Below are positions 16,482 through 24,085 of a stretch of DNA of 64,000 nt, piece by piece; position 1 is the first letter of the stretch; each line of letters begins with the position of its first letter. Location: assembly GCF_004364775.1 (NCBI RefSeq), contig NZ_SOAL01000009.1, forward strand, positions 1 through 64,000. Reading direction: 5' to 3'. The position numbers and the translations under genes were made by a program. The notes beneath the pieces are model-generated. The model searched no databases. It saw only the letters and a program-made list of their open reading frames with translations, and was not told where the DNA came from. Source of the stretch: Comamonas sp. JUb58. GTDB taxonomy: Bacteria; Pseudomonadota; Gammaproteobacteria; Burkholderiales; Burkholderiaceae_C.

Positions 16482-17057
16482 ATGAAACACAGCTCCCTCT
16501 ACCTCGCCGCTGCCTTGCTGACGGCGGCCGCTTCCAGCCACGCACAAGGCTGGCTCGGCGAATCGGTGCCCTGGCAGTTCCAGACCAGCGCCGACCGGGC
16601 CAACCGGGCCCTCACCAACGACCTGATCGAGAAGAAAAAGGGCGGCTACTACGACGCCTTCAAGAGCACCTACATCACCAACATCGAGCGCCAGGTGAAC
16701 TGCAACTTCCAGCCCACCGCCGCCGGTAACAGCAGCTCGGCCGACCAGGCCAACCAGGTCGCATCGCCACAGACCAATGCATCGGCCGGCAACAGCGCAT
16801 CGAGCACCGGCAGCGCCAGCGAAAGCAGCGACAACCTGGGCCGTGGTGGCGTGGCCAACAACAACCAAAGCAACAGCGGCGCCATCAGCAGCGGCGTGCA
16901 GGGCAGCCCATCGAGCACCACGATGGCGCCCATCAACAGCGAAAACGCCCATGGCCAGCAGGACATGCAGGTCGCGCAAAACAACAGCGGCAACCAAAGC
17001 ACCAACGTGAGCGGCAGTTCGGCCTGCCAGTTTGGCGCCAGCGGTGCCATCAACTAA
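16482..17057 (+). CDS. Small secreted Asn/Ser/Gln-rich protein of the CsgG/HfaB-type operon
   Basis: 191 residues with a signal peptide ending near Ser-Ser-His-Ala-Gln (about residue 22). Residues 23-75 look folded (Trp-Leu-Gly-Glu-Ser-Val-Pro-Trp-Gln-Phe; Tyr-Ile-Thr-Asn-Ile-Glu-Arg-Gln-Val-Asn-Cys). The rest is low-complexity Asn/Ser/Gln/Gly/Ala, much like amyloid subunits, ending with a second Cys near the C-terminus that could pair with the first. ATG at 16482 follows GAGGACGAC. Position ahead of a CsgG/HfaB-like gene resembles HfaA of Caulobacter or CsgF of curli loci, but I cannot establish homology. Candidate accessory factor or minor fibre subunit. Confidence 0.7.
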   Translation: MKHSSLYLAAALLTAAASSHAQGWLGESVPWQFQTSADRANRALTNDLIEKKKGGYYDAFKSTYITNIERQVNCNFQPTAAGNSSSADQANQVASPQTNASAGNSASSTGSASESSDNLGRGGVANNNQSNSGAISSGVQGSPSSTTMAPINSENAHGQQDMQVAQNNSGNQSTNVSGSSACQFGASGAIN

Positions 17058-17076
17058 AGCGCGGACGGAGGACACC

Positions 17077-18453
17077 ATGCACGCTTTGAACCTTTCCCCC
17101 CTGTCCGCGCGCGGCCCGCTGCCCCGCCGCACGATGACCCTGTCAGCCCTGGCCGCCACCCTGCTGCTGAGCGGTTGCGCCCTGCCCACCTACCAGCAGG
17201 TGCGCATGGCCGATGACGAAGCGCCCGTGATGCAAGGCCCTGGCCCGCGCCACAACGGCACACCGCTGGACAACAGCTTTGCCTGCCTGTCGCACCGCAT
17301 CGTCGAGCAAGGCAAGGGCCGGCCACCGCTGTCGATTGCCGTCGGCGATATCAAGGACTACACCGGCAAGTACTCGCAGGGCGATGGCAATGTCGTCACC
17401 CAAGGCGGGTCCTTGATGGTCTATTCGGCGCTGGGCAAGCTCGGCGGCGCCATCGATGTGCGCGAGCGCTTCGACACCCGCGTGGCCGAGCTGGAGCTGG
17501 CCTATACCGACCGGCGCCAGCTGGGCGATGGCAACCAGCACGCACTGGCCGATGAAAAGGGCCAGCGCGCCGTGCCTTGGCTGCCGTACTACGGCGGCTC
17601 CATCCTGCGCTCCGACTACTACATCATCGGTGGCCTCACCGAGGTGAACTACAACATCCAGTCGGGCGGCATCGAAGCCCAGGTCAACCAGATCGGCCCG
17701 CGTTACCGCGTCTTCACGATGAACGTGGGCGCCGACCTGCGTATCGTCGAGACCAAGACCTTGCGCGTGGTGCGTGCCGTCAGCCTGCAAAAGCAGATCG
17801 TGGGCCGCGAGATTGGTGCGGGTGTCTTCCGCTTCTTCGGCAGCAACCTGTTCGACATCAACGCCGGCAGCAAGGACCTGGAGCCTGTGCAACTGGGCGT
17901 GCGCACCACTCTGGAGCAGGGCGTGCTGGAGCTGATCAGCACCGTGACGCAAACCCCGGCAGGCCCTTGCATGGAAGGCGCCAAGACAGCGGCCGGCGAG
18001 CCCGCTGCACCAGCGGGCGAGGTACCAGTTACACCGGCCGTTGTGCCCGCGCCGGCACCTGCGCCAGCCGTTGCCCCGGTGGCTGCGGCCACCGAGCCAA
18101 TGCCCGAGAAAACCAAGGCCGCGATGACCTCGCTGGACGTGGTTTTTGAAGAGAACAACACCCGCATTGCCCAGCAATCTGCGACCGCCGCAGAGACCGT
18201 GGCCACCCGCCTGCGTGCCGGCCAGGGCGTGCGCATGGCGCTGCTGGCGCGTGAGAACGAAAACGACCAGAACCCCGCCCGGCGCGATGCGCTGACCGAG
18301 GAGCGCCTGCAAGCGCTGCGCGCCGAGCTGGCCCAGCACGGCATTCCACCCAGCCAGGTGCAGGTGCAGTGGCGGCCGACGCCCGGCGACACCACCGTGC
18401 ACCGCTACGGCGCCGGCTACCGCCTGCTGGCCCGCCTGCAGGTCAAGCCCTGA
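17077..18453 (+). CDS. CsgG/HfaB-family secretion-pore lipoprotein with OmpA-like C-terminal domain
   Basis: 458 residues. Lipobox Leu-Leu-Ser-Gly-Cys34 (Cys15 if the internal Met is the start). Residues 80-310 carry the CsgG/HfaB pattern: Ile-Ala-Val-Gly-Asp-Ile-Lys-Asp-Tyr-Thr-Gly-Lys, Tyr-Tyr-Ile-Ile-Gly-Gly-Leu-Thr-Glu-Val-Asn-Tyr-Asn, Gly-Ala-Asp-Leu-Arg-Ile-Val-Glu-Thr-Lys-Thr, and Leu-Gln-Lys-Gln-Ile-Val-Gly-Arg-Glu. A 45-residue Pro/Ala linker leads to about 105 residues with an OmpA-like beta-alpha-beta pattern (Ala-Leu-Thr-Glu-Glu-Arg-Leu-Gln-Ala-Leu-Arg), probably gripping the cell wall. CsgG proteins form nonameric outer-membrane channels for unfolded amyloid subunits. GGAGGACACC precedes the start; 19 bases separate it from the upstream gene. 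Confidence 0.82.
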   Translation: MHALNLSPLSARGPLPRRTMTLSALAATLLLSGCALPTYQQVRMADDEAPVMQGPGPRHNGTPLDNSFACLSHRIVEQGKGRPPLSIAVGDIKDYTGKYSQGDGNVVTQGGSLMVYSALGKLGGAIDVRERFDTRVAELELAYTDRRQLGDGNQHALADEKGQRAVPWLPYYGGSILRSDYYIIGGLTEVNYNIQSGGIEAQVNQIGPRYRVFTMNVGADLRIVETKTLRVVRAVSLQKQIVGREIGAGVFRFFGSNLFDINAGSKDLEPVQLGVRTTLEQGVLELISTVTQTPAGPCMEGAKTAAGEPAAPAGEVPVTPAVVPAPAPAPAVAPVAAATEPMPEKTKAAMTSLDVVFEENNTRIAQQSATAAETVATRLRAGQGVRMALLARENENDQNPARRDALTEERLQALRAELAQHGIPPSQVQVQWRPTPGDTTVHRYGAGYRLLARLQVKP

Positions 18454-18462
18454 GCAGCATCG

Positions 18463-18530
18463 TTTTTGTAGCTACCAATTTCATAGCTTATAGCGCTTTA
18501 TAGACGGGCACTAAGAGCATAAAACACCCA
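18463..18530. repeat. Comamonadaceae-type short intergenic repeat, copy 1
   Basis: AT-rich element beginning TTTTTGTAGCTACC, containing the dyad-rich TATAGCGCTTTATAGACGGG and ending CTAAGAGCATAAAA. Its layout matches a short element I recognise from intergenic regions of Comamonas, Acidovorax and relatives. A second copy lies at 58402. It separates the HfaB-like gene from the large repeat-protein gene. Confidence 0.45.
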
Positions 18531-18572
18531 AATCACGTCTAGTTTTCCTCCCTGTACCACTAGGAGACAGTC

Positions 18573-21500
18573 ATGTCCCACAAGCACCCAACCTTTCTTC
18601 GCCGGGCACGCCTGGCTCCACTGGCCGCTGCGGCCGCATTGATCGCTGCCACCTCGGGCGTGGCGCTGGCGCAGAGCAACCAAAGCGGCCCTGTCAGCGT
18701 GCTGCCATTGGAAAACCAGACCAGTACTGGCACGGTGAATGCATCGAACGCCAGCACCGTGCAGTACACCAACTTCCCCAGCAATGGCGCGGTGACCGGC
18801 AACGGCGTGGATGCGCTGGCCATTGGCAACCAGCACCGGCTTGCCACCGGTGCGACTGCCGCCCTGACCATCAACAACCAGCCGCTGACGCAGCCCACGG
18901 TGGATATTGCCCAGCAGGTCAGTGGCACCGTCAGCAGCACCACCACGGGCATGGTCGGCGTCAATGCCGCCAATGTGATCGGTAACCACGATGGTGATAC
19001 CGCCAGCGTGAGCAACAACGAAGCCACCTCCACCGCGATCGGCAGCACGGCGGTCGGCACCATGCGGATCACCGGCACAGCGGTGGACATGAGCACCCCG
19101 GCGACGGCTGCGGTTAGCCAGACGGCAACGGGCGCGGTGTTTGGCACCACCTCCCTGACCCAAGTGGGTATTCGCCTGAACCAGACCGGCGGTGCCAACC
19201 CCGCCAATGCCATGGACAACCTGGGGCTGAGTGTCTCGGGCAACCAGGTCGATGCCAGCGCCCAGGCCAACACCACCCAGGCGGGTATCCAGGTGCAGGG
19301 CAGCAGCGTCAATGTGGGAGCCGATGCCAGCAGTACCGTTGACCAAGTGGCCACGGGCCCTGTTTTTGGCATCAGCTCGGTCGGTGGTTTGCTGGGTATC
19401 CGGGTTCAGGGTACCCCCAACCAGCCCATGACGGATAGCACCCTGAGCGTGAGCGGCAACCAGGTGCAAGCCTCCGCTGGCGGCAACCAGCAGACGAGCG
19501 CGCTGCAGATCACGGCATCGGGTGATGTGGTGCAGGCGCCCGGTACGGTTTTGGCCACCACGGCGACCCAGGGCAATGGCGGTCTTGTCCTCGCCTCAGG
19601 CTCGGCCACCACCCTGGGCATCGACAACCAAAAGCCTGGCTCGGCCAACAACAGCTACAGCGTCGCCGGCAACAGCGTCACTGCCCAAGCCGATGGCAAC
19701 AGCGGCAGCAACCGCACGGCCGTGACTGCTGCAGGCAGCATCGACGGTGCCGTGTTGGAGACCACGAATTCCCAGACCCTGGTCTCGCCCGTCGTCACTG
19801 CGGGTGCAAATGTGTTGTCGCTGGGCGTGCAGACCCTGGACAGCAGCAATGACACCATGAGCGTCAGCGGCAACCTGGTACAAGCCCAGGCCCAGGGCTC
19901 CAGCGCCAGCAACCAGACCCGTGCAGGCGCCAGCAACATTGCGGGCAGCCTGGCCACCACGGCCAATACCCAGGTGAATGCTGGCGGTGCCGTTTCGGCC
20001 GGTGCTGGCGCAACGCGCATCGGCAGCAGCTCGACCAGCCTGTCTGGCAGCAGCCTGACGGTGAGCGGCAACCAGGTCAGCGCTGACGCTACGGCCGCCT
20101 CCGCCACCAACGATGCCCAACTGGGTGCCGACAATACGGTGACGCAATCGGCCGCCGTGGTGATGAACACGCAGGGCCATGCCTTCGGCGAAGTGGAAGC
20201 CAGCGCCAGCTCCAACCTGGTGGGCGTAGCGACTACCAGCGCCACCAATTCCACCCTGGTGGTCAGTGGCAACCAGTTCAGCGCCAGCGCTGCCAGCCAG
20301 AAGGCCGACAACCTGGCCCGCATCAATGCGACCAATGGTGTGGTTGATTCTGGCGCCATCGTGGTCAATGTGCAGGACCACCAGGCCGGCAATGTCGGTG
20401 CCACGGTCGCAGACTTCATCAACGTCAGCCCTGCGCCCCAGCCAGCCCCGATGCTGATCGGACTGCGTGCCGACACGGCCTCGGGCGGCAGCCTCACTGT
20501 CACCGGCAACCAGGGCGCTTCGGATGCCATCGTCAACCAGGCGAACAACCAGGTCTCGATGGCCGGCAGCCGCATCGATGGCAGCTCCGGGGCCGTTCTC
20601 TACAACGCACAAAACGTGTCGTCGGGCAATGCGCAATCGCTCACCTGGGTCAACCTGGGGGCAGATGGCAATACCGTGGCAGACACCACGCGTGCCGGTG
20701 GCCATGAGCTGGTGGTGAGCAACAACCAGTTCAGCGCCAATGCCAGCCAGAACCAGGCCGTCAACAGCCTGGAGATGAACGCCGTCAGCACCCTGGGAAC
20801 GGGCGGCCTGCAGCCGGCACTGCTGGGCAGCGTGCAGACCTCGGCAGGCGAGACCTCGGCAACCACGCAGATGGACATCCTCAGTGGCAACAGTGTGGCT
20901 ACCGATGCCAGCGGCAATACCACCATCACCGGCAACCAGGCCAGCAGCATGGCGCGTGCCAACGTCGCCAACAACCAGCTGACCCTGGCTGCCGGCACGC
21001 AGGCCAGCGACCAGTTGGCCGTTCTGGCCAATACCCAGGGCAACACCGGTGCAGTGAGCGCGACCACCCGCCTGCAGGCAGGCGGCACTGCTGCCAACCG
21101 TCTTGACGGCAACATCACCACCACCGGCAACCAGGCCTCGGCCGTAGCGGCAGGCAATACCTCGCTCAACAACGTGCAAGTGGGTGTGGGCACAGCGCTC
21201 AACAGCGGCTCGGGTGTGGGCTTGCTCAACTCGCAGTCCAATAGCGGCACTGTGGTGGCCACCGCAAGCCTGAACGCTGATGGCTTCACCCGTGGCAGCT
21301 CGCTCAACTTGAGCGGCAACATTGCCAGCGCCACGGCCGTGGGCAACAACGCGGAGAACGTGGTGAACGTGTCTGCGCTGCCGGGCCAGCAAATGGCCAG
21401 TGCGGCACTCACCTCCAACCAGGTCAACAGCGGCAACGTGTCGGCCGTGGTCAATGGCAGCTACAGCGCCTCCGGTGTACCGGGCACCAGCGGCATCAAT

Positions 21501-21575
21501 GTGTCGGGTAACCGCTCGTCTGCAGTGGCAATTGGCAACCGCTCTACCTCATCGATGACATTGGGTGTGCAATAA
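18573..21575 (+). CDS. Large secreted repeat protein, probable fibre or adhesin substrate
   Basis: 1000 residues, signal peptide ending Val-Ala-Leu-Ala-Gln (about residue 34), no membrane anchor. The mature chain is almost wholly Ala/Ser/Thr/Asn/Gly/Val/Gln; I see no Cys and no Trp apart from one near residue 695. From residue 221 a motif of the form Val-Ser-Gly-Asn-Gln-x-x-Ala-x-Ala-x-x-Asn recurs twelve times at intervals of 64-79 residues, with a second recurring element Asn-x-Gln-x-x-x-Gly-x-Val-x-Ala between. This pattern suggests a beta-solenoid or amyloid-like rod. It follows the CsgG/HfaB-like gene by 120 bases and has a strong terminator, so it is the obvious export substrate. Position compares with Caulobacter HfaD, but length and repeats differ. 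Confidence 0.8.
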   Translation: MSHKHPTFLRRARLAPLAAAAALIAATSGVALAQSNQSGPVSVLPLENQTSTGTVNASNASTVQYTNFPSNGAVTGNGVDALAIGNQHRLATGATAALTINNQPLTQPTVDIAQQVSGTVSSTTTGMVGVNAANVIGNHDGDTASVSNNEATSTAIGSTAVGTMRITGTAVDMSTPATAAVSQTATGAVFGTTSLTQVGIRLNQTGGANPANAMDNLGLSVSGNQVDASAQANTTQAGIQVQGSSVNVGADASSTVDQVATGPVFGISSVGGLLGIRVQGTPNQPMTDSTLSVSGNQVQASAGGNQQTSALQITASGDVVQAPGTVLATTATQGNGGLVLASGSATTLGIDNQKPGSANNSYSVAGNSVTAQADGNSGSNRTAVTAAGSIDGAVLETTNSQTLVSPVVTAGANVLSLGVQTLDSSNDTMSVSGNLVQAQAQGSSASNQTRAGASNIAGSLATTANTQVNAGGAVSAGAGATRIGSSSTSLSGSSLTVSGNQVSADATAASATNDAQLGADNTVTQSAAVVMNTQGHAFGEVEASASSNLVGVATTSATNSTLVVSGNQFSASAASQKADNLARINATNGVVDSGAIVVNVQDHQAGNVGATVADFINVSPAPQPAPMLIGLRADTASGGSLTVTGNQGASDAIVNQANNQVSMAGSRIDGSSGAVLYNAQNVSSGNAQSLTWVNLGADGNTVADTTRAGGHELVVSNNQFSANASQNQAVNSLEMNAVSTLGTGGLQPALLGSVQTSAGETSATTQMDILSGNSVATDASGNTTITGNQASSMARANVANNQLTLAAGTQASDQLAVLANTQGNTGAVSATTRLQAGGTAANRLDGNITTTGNQASAVAAGNTSLNNVQVGVGTALNSGSGVGLLNSQSNSGTVVATASLNADGFTRGSSLNLSGNIASATAVGNNAENVVNVSALPGQQMASAALTSNQVNSGNVSAVVNGSYSASGVPGTSGINVSGNRSSAVAIGNRSTSSMTLGVQ
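19233..21545 (+). repeat. Twelve diverged coding repeats (VSGNQ motif)
   Basis: The VSGN(Q) motif begins at residues 221, 293, 364, 431, 497, 564, 643, 715, 785, about 849, 913 and 977 of the large protein. Spacings are 72, 71, 67, 66, 67, 79, 72, 70, 64, 64 and 64 residues. DNA identity between units is low outside the motif, so the repeats are old rather than freshly duplicated. Confidence 0.85.
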
Positions 21576-21599
21576 GCCGCAAGGCCTTGCACTTTGACA

Positions 21600-21629
21600 G
21601 CCCGCCTGGGTAACCAGGCGGGCTTTTTT
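21600..21629 (+). terminator. Strong terminator of the secretion operon
   Basis: Perfect ten-base-pair stem GCCCGCCTGG/CCAGGCGGGC, GTAA loop, then six T; 24 bases after the stop. Confidence 0.93.
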
Positions 21630-21721
21630 GCGGGCCTGTGAGGCGGTCGCATATCGCACCCTTTGCGTGCGAAATGGTGCCGGGGCTAACCTGCCGGGTT
21701 TTCAACTGCAGGAGTTTTGGC

Positions 21722-22351
21722 ATGAACCTCGCGATACCGCCCTTCTGGGCATCCTGGCTGTACCGACCGGTGGAGTTGCGCATCGATGTGAGCCCGATTC
21801 CACCCCATCAACTCGAAGGCGAATGCGCCTCCATCCACGATCGCATCCACACCCCCGGCGACAGGCTCCATGGCCTGCCCGAGATCCCTTTGTCCGACCC
21901 CCGTTTTGCCATCCGCTACCGCAGCGCCGATGGCGAGTTCTATGTCTATGTCGAAGACCAGCTGGAGCACCGCATTGCCGGCTTCACCGTCTTCAACCGC
22001 CTGATCGAGCTGGACAAGCGCGCCGACCGCTACATACGCGGCCCGCACAGCCGCTATGACCCCGCCTACCAGCGCAGGGGCCTGGCCTCTTGCATCTACC
22101 GCTGGGCGCTCGATGCAGGCCTGTGCCTGGTCACAGGCGCGCGCCAGTCACCCGGCGCGCATGCGCTCTGGCACAAACTCGCTGCCAGCCACCGGCTGGG
22201 CTATGTCGATATCAACAACAAGAAAATGCACTACCTGGGCGACCGCGTGGCGCCCGAGCGGCTCGATCCGCTAAGCACCCGCATGTTTCTGCTCGGCCAG
22301 GGCTGGTCGCTGGGCAGCTTTGCGGCTGCTACCGGCATGCGCTGCGACTGA
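21722..22351 (+). CDS. GNAT-like acyltransferase of unknown substrate
   Basis: 209 residues. The central part carries a GNAT-like segment: a Phe-Tyr-Val-Tyr-Val-Glu-Asp strand, then Asp-Pro-Ala-Tyr-Gln-Arg-Arg-Gly-Leu-Ala near residue 120, which matches the acetyl-CoA pyrophosphate loop (Q/R-x-x-G-x-A). A following helix Tyr-Arg-Trp-Ala-Leu-Asp-Ala-Gly and a later Ala-Leu-Trp-His-Lys-Leu also fit the fold. ATG at 21722 is preceded by CAGGAG. No signal peptide. Substrate unknown; it converges with the flavin reductase gene with only 15 bases between stops. Confidence 0.65.
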   Translation: MNLAIPPFWASWLYRPVELRIDVSPIPPHQLEGECASIHDRIHTPGDRLHGLPEIPLSDPRFAIRYRSADGEFYVYVEDQLEHRIAGFTVFNRLIELDKRADRYIRGPHSRYDPAYQRRGLASCIYRWALDAGLCLVTGARQSPGAHALWHKLAASHRLGYVDINNKKMHYLGDRVAPERLDPLSTRMFLLGQGWSLGSFAAATGMRCD

Positions 22352-22366
22352 GGCCTGCCTGCCGCA

Positions 22367-22981
22367 TCACTTGGGCCGGTGCATCACGAACTTGCCCGCC
22401 TCGCTGATGGTGAAATAGTCGCCCGGCCCACCGCCGCGCAGCAGCGGTTGGCCCGCTGCCGTCTGGTAGATGCCGTCCTGCAGCAGCTGCTCGTCGATAT
22501 GCACCATCACCACCTCGCCCAGCACCAGCCAGGTGGGCACCTGCGTGCCTTGCGCGGTCTGCAGCTGGACGATCTGGGTGCAGCGGCATTCCATGGTCAC
22601 CAGGCTGGCCTGCACGCGGGGTGGGCGCACCAAGTGCGATGGCTCGGTGGCCAGGCCTGCCAGTGCAAATTCATCGACCTCGGGGCCGACGGCTGCACAG
22701 CTCTGGTTCATGGCCTCGGCCAGCGATTCGCTCGCCAGGTTCCACACAAACTCGCCCGTGGCCTCGATGTTGTTCAGGCTGTCTTTGCGCCCGACGCTGG
22801 CAAAGCCGACGATGGGCGGCACATAGTTGAAGGCGTTGAAGAAGCTGTAGGGCGCCAGGTTCCGCACACCGCTGCTGCTGATGCTGGAGATCCAGCCGAT
22901 CGGGCGCGGTCCGACGATGGCGTTGAAGGGGTCATGGGGCAGGCGATGGCCTTGGCCGGGTTCGTAGCTGTGCAGGGGCAT
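22367..22981 (-). CDS. Flavin reductase-like FMN-binding protein (DIM6/NTAB family)
   Basis: 204-residue cytoplasmic flavoprotein. Family marks are Asp-Pro-Phe-Asn-Ala-Ile-Val-Gly-Pro-Arg-Pro-Ile-Gly-Trp-Ile-Ser near residue 20, Asn-Leu-Ala-Pro-Tyr-Ser-Phe-Phe-Asn, and Pro-Pro-Ile-Val-Gly-Phe-Ala. These make up the FMN-binding split barrel. Such proteins reduce flavin for monooxygenases or act as FMN-containing hydrolases. It is downstream of an AraC regulator on the same strand (55-base gap), which may control it. Confidence 0.85.
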   Translation of the reverse strand: MPLHSYEPGQGHRLPHDPFNAIVGPRPIGWISSISSSGVRNLAPYSFFNAFNYVPPIVGFASVGRKDSLNNIEATGEFVWNLASESLAEAMNQSCAAVGPEVDEFALAGLATEPSHLVRPPRVQASLVTMECRCTQIVQLQTAQGTQVPTWLVLGEVVMVHIDEQLLQDGIYQTAAGQPLLRGGGPGDYFTISEAGKFVMHRPK

Positions 22982-23036
22982 GGTGGGGGAATGACAGTGT
23001 GGGAAAGCGATAAACGGCTGCAGATGGCACAGATGC

Positions 23037-23948
23037 CTAGCGGGTCTGCATGCCCAGAAAACGCACCGGGGAGAGCCCGCAGGCACGCTGCACCATGGCA
23101 CTGAAGGCGCTGGGCGTATAGCCCAGCTCGGCGGCGATCTGGCCAATGGCCAGGCCGCTGGCACCCAGCTCCACCGCCTTGGCCAGAATGACCTGCTGGC
23201 GCCACTGCAGGTAGGTGCAGCCCAGCTCCTGGCGGAACAGGCGCGCAATGGTGCGTGGGCTGGCGCCGCTGTTGTGCGCAAAGGCCTGCAGGCTGTCATG
23301 CGCCAGCGGGTCGTCCATGACGGCCTGGCAGAGGCTGTGCAGGCGCTTGTCGCGCGGCATGTCCACCCGCAGATCGAGCTGGGTCGCCTGGCGCAGCTCA
23401 TCGAGCAGCAGCGCGCTGACATGGCGCTCGCGCGCCAGCTGCTCGGCGCTGGGTGCCGGCCCATCATCGGGCTCGGTGGACAGGTCGCAGACCAGGGCGC
23501 GCATCAGCTCGGAGACCTCCAGCACACGGCAGCGGCGCCAGAGGTTGGGGGCGCTGTCGCCCGGGCCGGGGCCGCACTGGCCTTCGGCCTGGTAGATGTA
23601 GAGGGTGCGCAGCTCGGCCGTCTCCACCAGGGTCACCGCATGCTCGACGCCAGGCGGAATCCAGAGCGCGCGCCGGGGCGGCACCACAAAGGTGGCCGAG
23701 GGCACGCGCAGGTGCACCGTGCCGGTGACCGAGATGGCCAGCTGCGCCCAGGCATGCTGGTGGGGCAGCACCTGGGTGTCGCCGCTGAGCTCGCGCAGCT
23801 TGGCGCGCACGGGGCGATCGGCGGTGGGCACAAACAGATGCGGTGTGAGCGAATCCACATACAGCCAGGCACGGCGGGCACTGGCAGCGTCGCCACCGGC
23901 GGCAGCGCGTGCCGGTGGGGGCAAGGGGGAAGTCACGGCAGAAGTCAT
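23037..23948 (-). CDS. AraC-family regulator with cupin sensor domain
   Basis: 303 residues. The N-terminal half has a cupin pattern (His-Gln-His-Ala-Trp-Ala-Gln-Leu, Pro-Pro-Gly-Val-Glu-His-Ala-Val) for ligand sensing. The C-terminal 100 residues carry two helix-turn-helices (Ala-His-Asn-Ser-Gly-Ala-Ser-Pro-Arg-Thr-Ile-Ala-Arg-Leu-Phe; Ile-Ala-Ala-Glu-Leu-Gly-Tyr-Thr-Pro-Ser-Ala-Phe). ATG at 23948 is the first Met with family similarity. It is divergent from the MFS gene at 24086 (137-base gap), its likely target, and may also affect the flavin reductase downstream. Confidence 0.88.
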   Translation of the reverse strand: MTSAVTSPLPPPARAAAGGDAASARRAWLYVDSLTPHLFVPTADRPVRAKLRELSGDTQVLPHQHAWAQLAISVTGTVHLRVPSATFVVPPRRALWIPPGVEHAVTLVETAELRTLYIYQAEGQCGPGPGDSAPNLWRRCRVLEVSELMRALVCDLSTEPDDGPAPSAEQLARERHVSALLLDELRQATQLDLRVDMPRDKRLHSLCQAVMDDPLAHDSLQAFAHNSGASPRTIARLFRQELGCTYLQWRQQVILAKAVELGASGLAIGQIAAELGYTPSAFSAMVQRACGLSPVRFLGMQTR

Positions 23949-24085
23949 GGCGGCAGCGCGCAAGGCGGTTGACGGTGGTGATGGTGGCGCAAGAAGGGGC
24001 CAGGCATTGCAGCTTGGCACATTGGCGATAGTAATCGTCCCTCTGTCGCATACATGCCGACAGGGCTTTGGATAACATCGCTGCC

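Noticed and set aside
16482-17057. Assignment of the small secreted protein as CsgA/CsgB curlin
   Set aside because: It is Asn/Ser/Gln-rich but lacks the regular Ser-x5-Gln-x-Gly-x-x-Asn curlin repeats.
19596-21392. 598-codon frame opposite the repeat-protein gene
   Set aside because: Mirror of the repetitive GC-rich coding strand; no signal peptide, no ribosome site and no recognisable domain.
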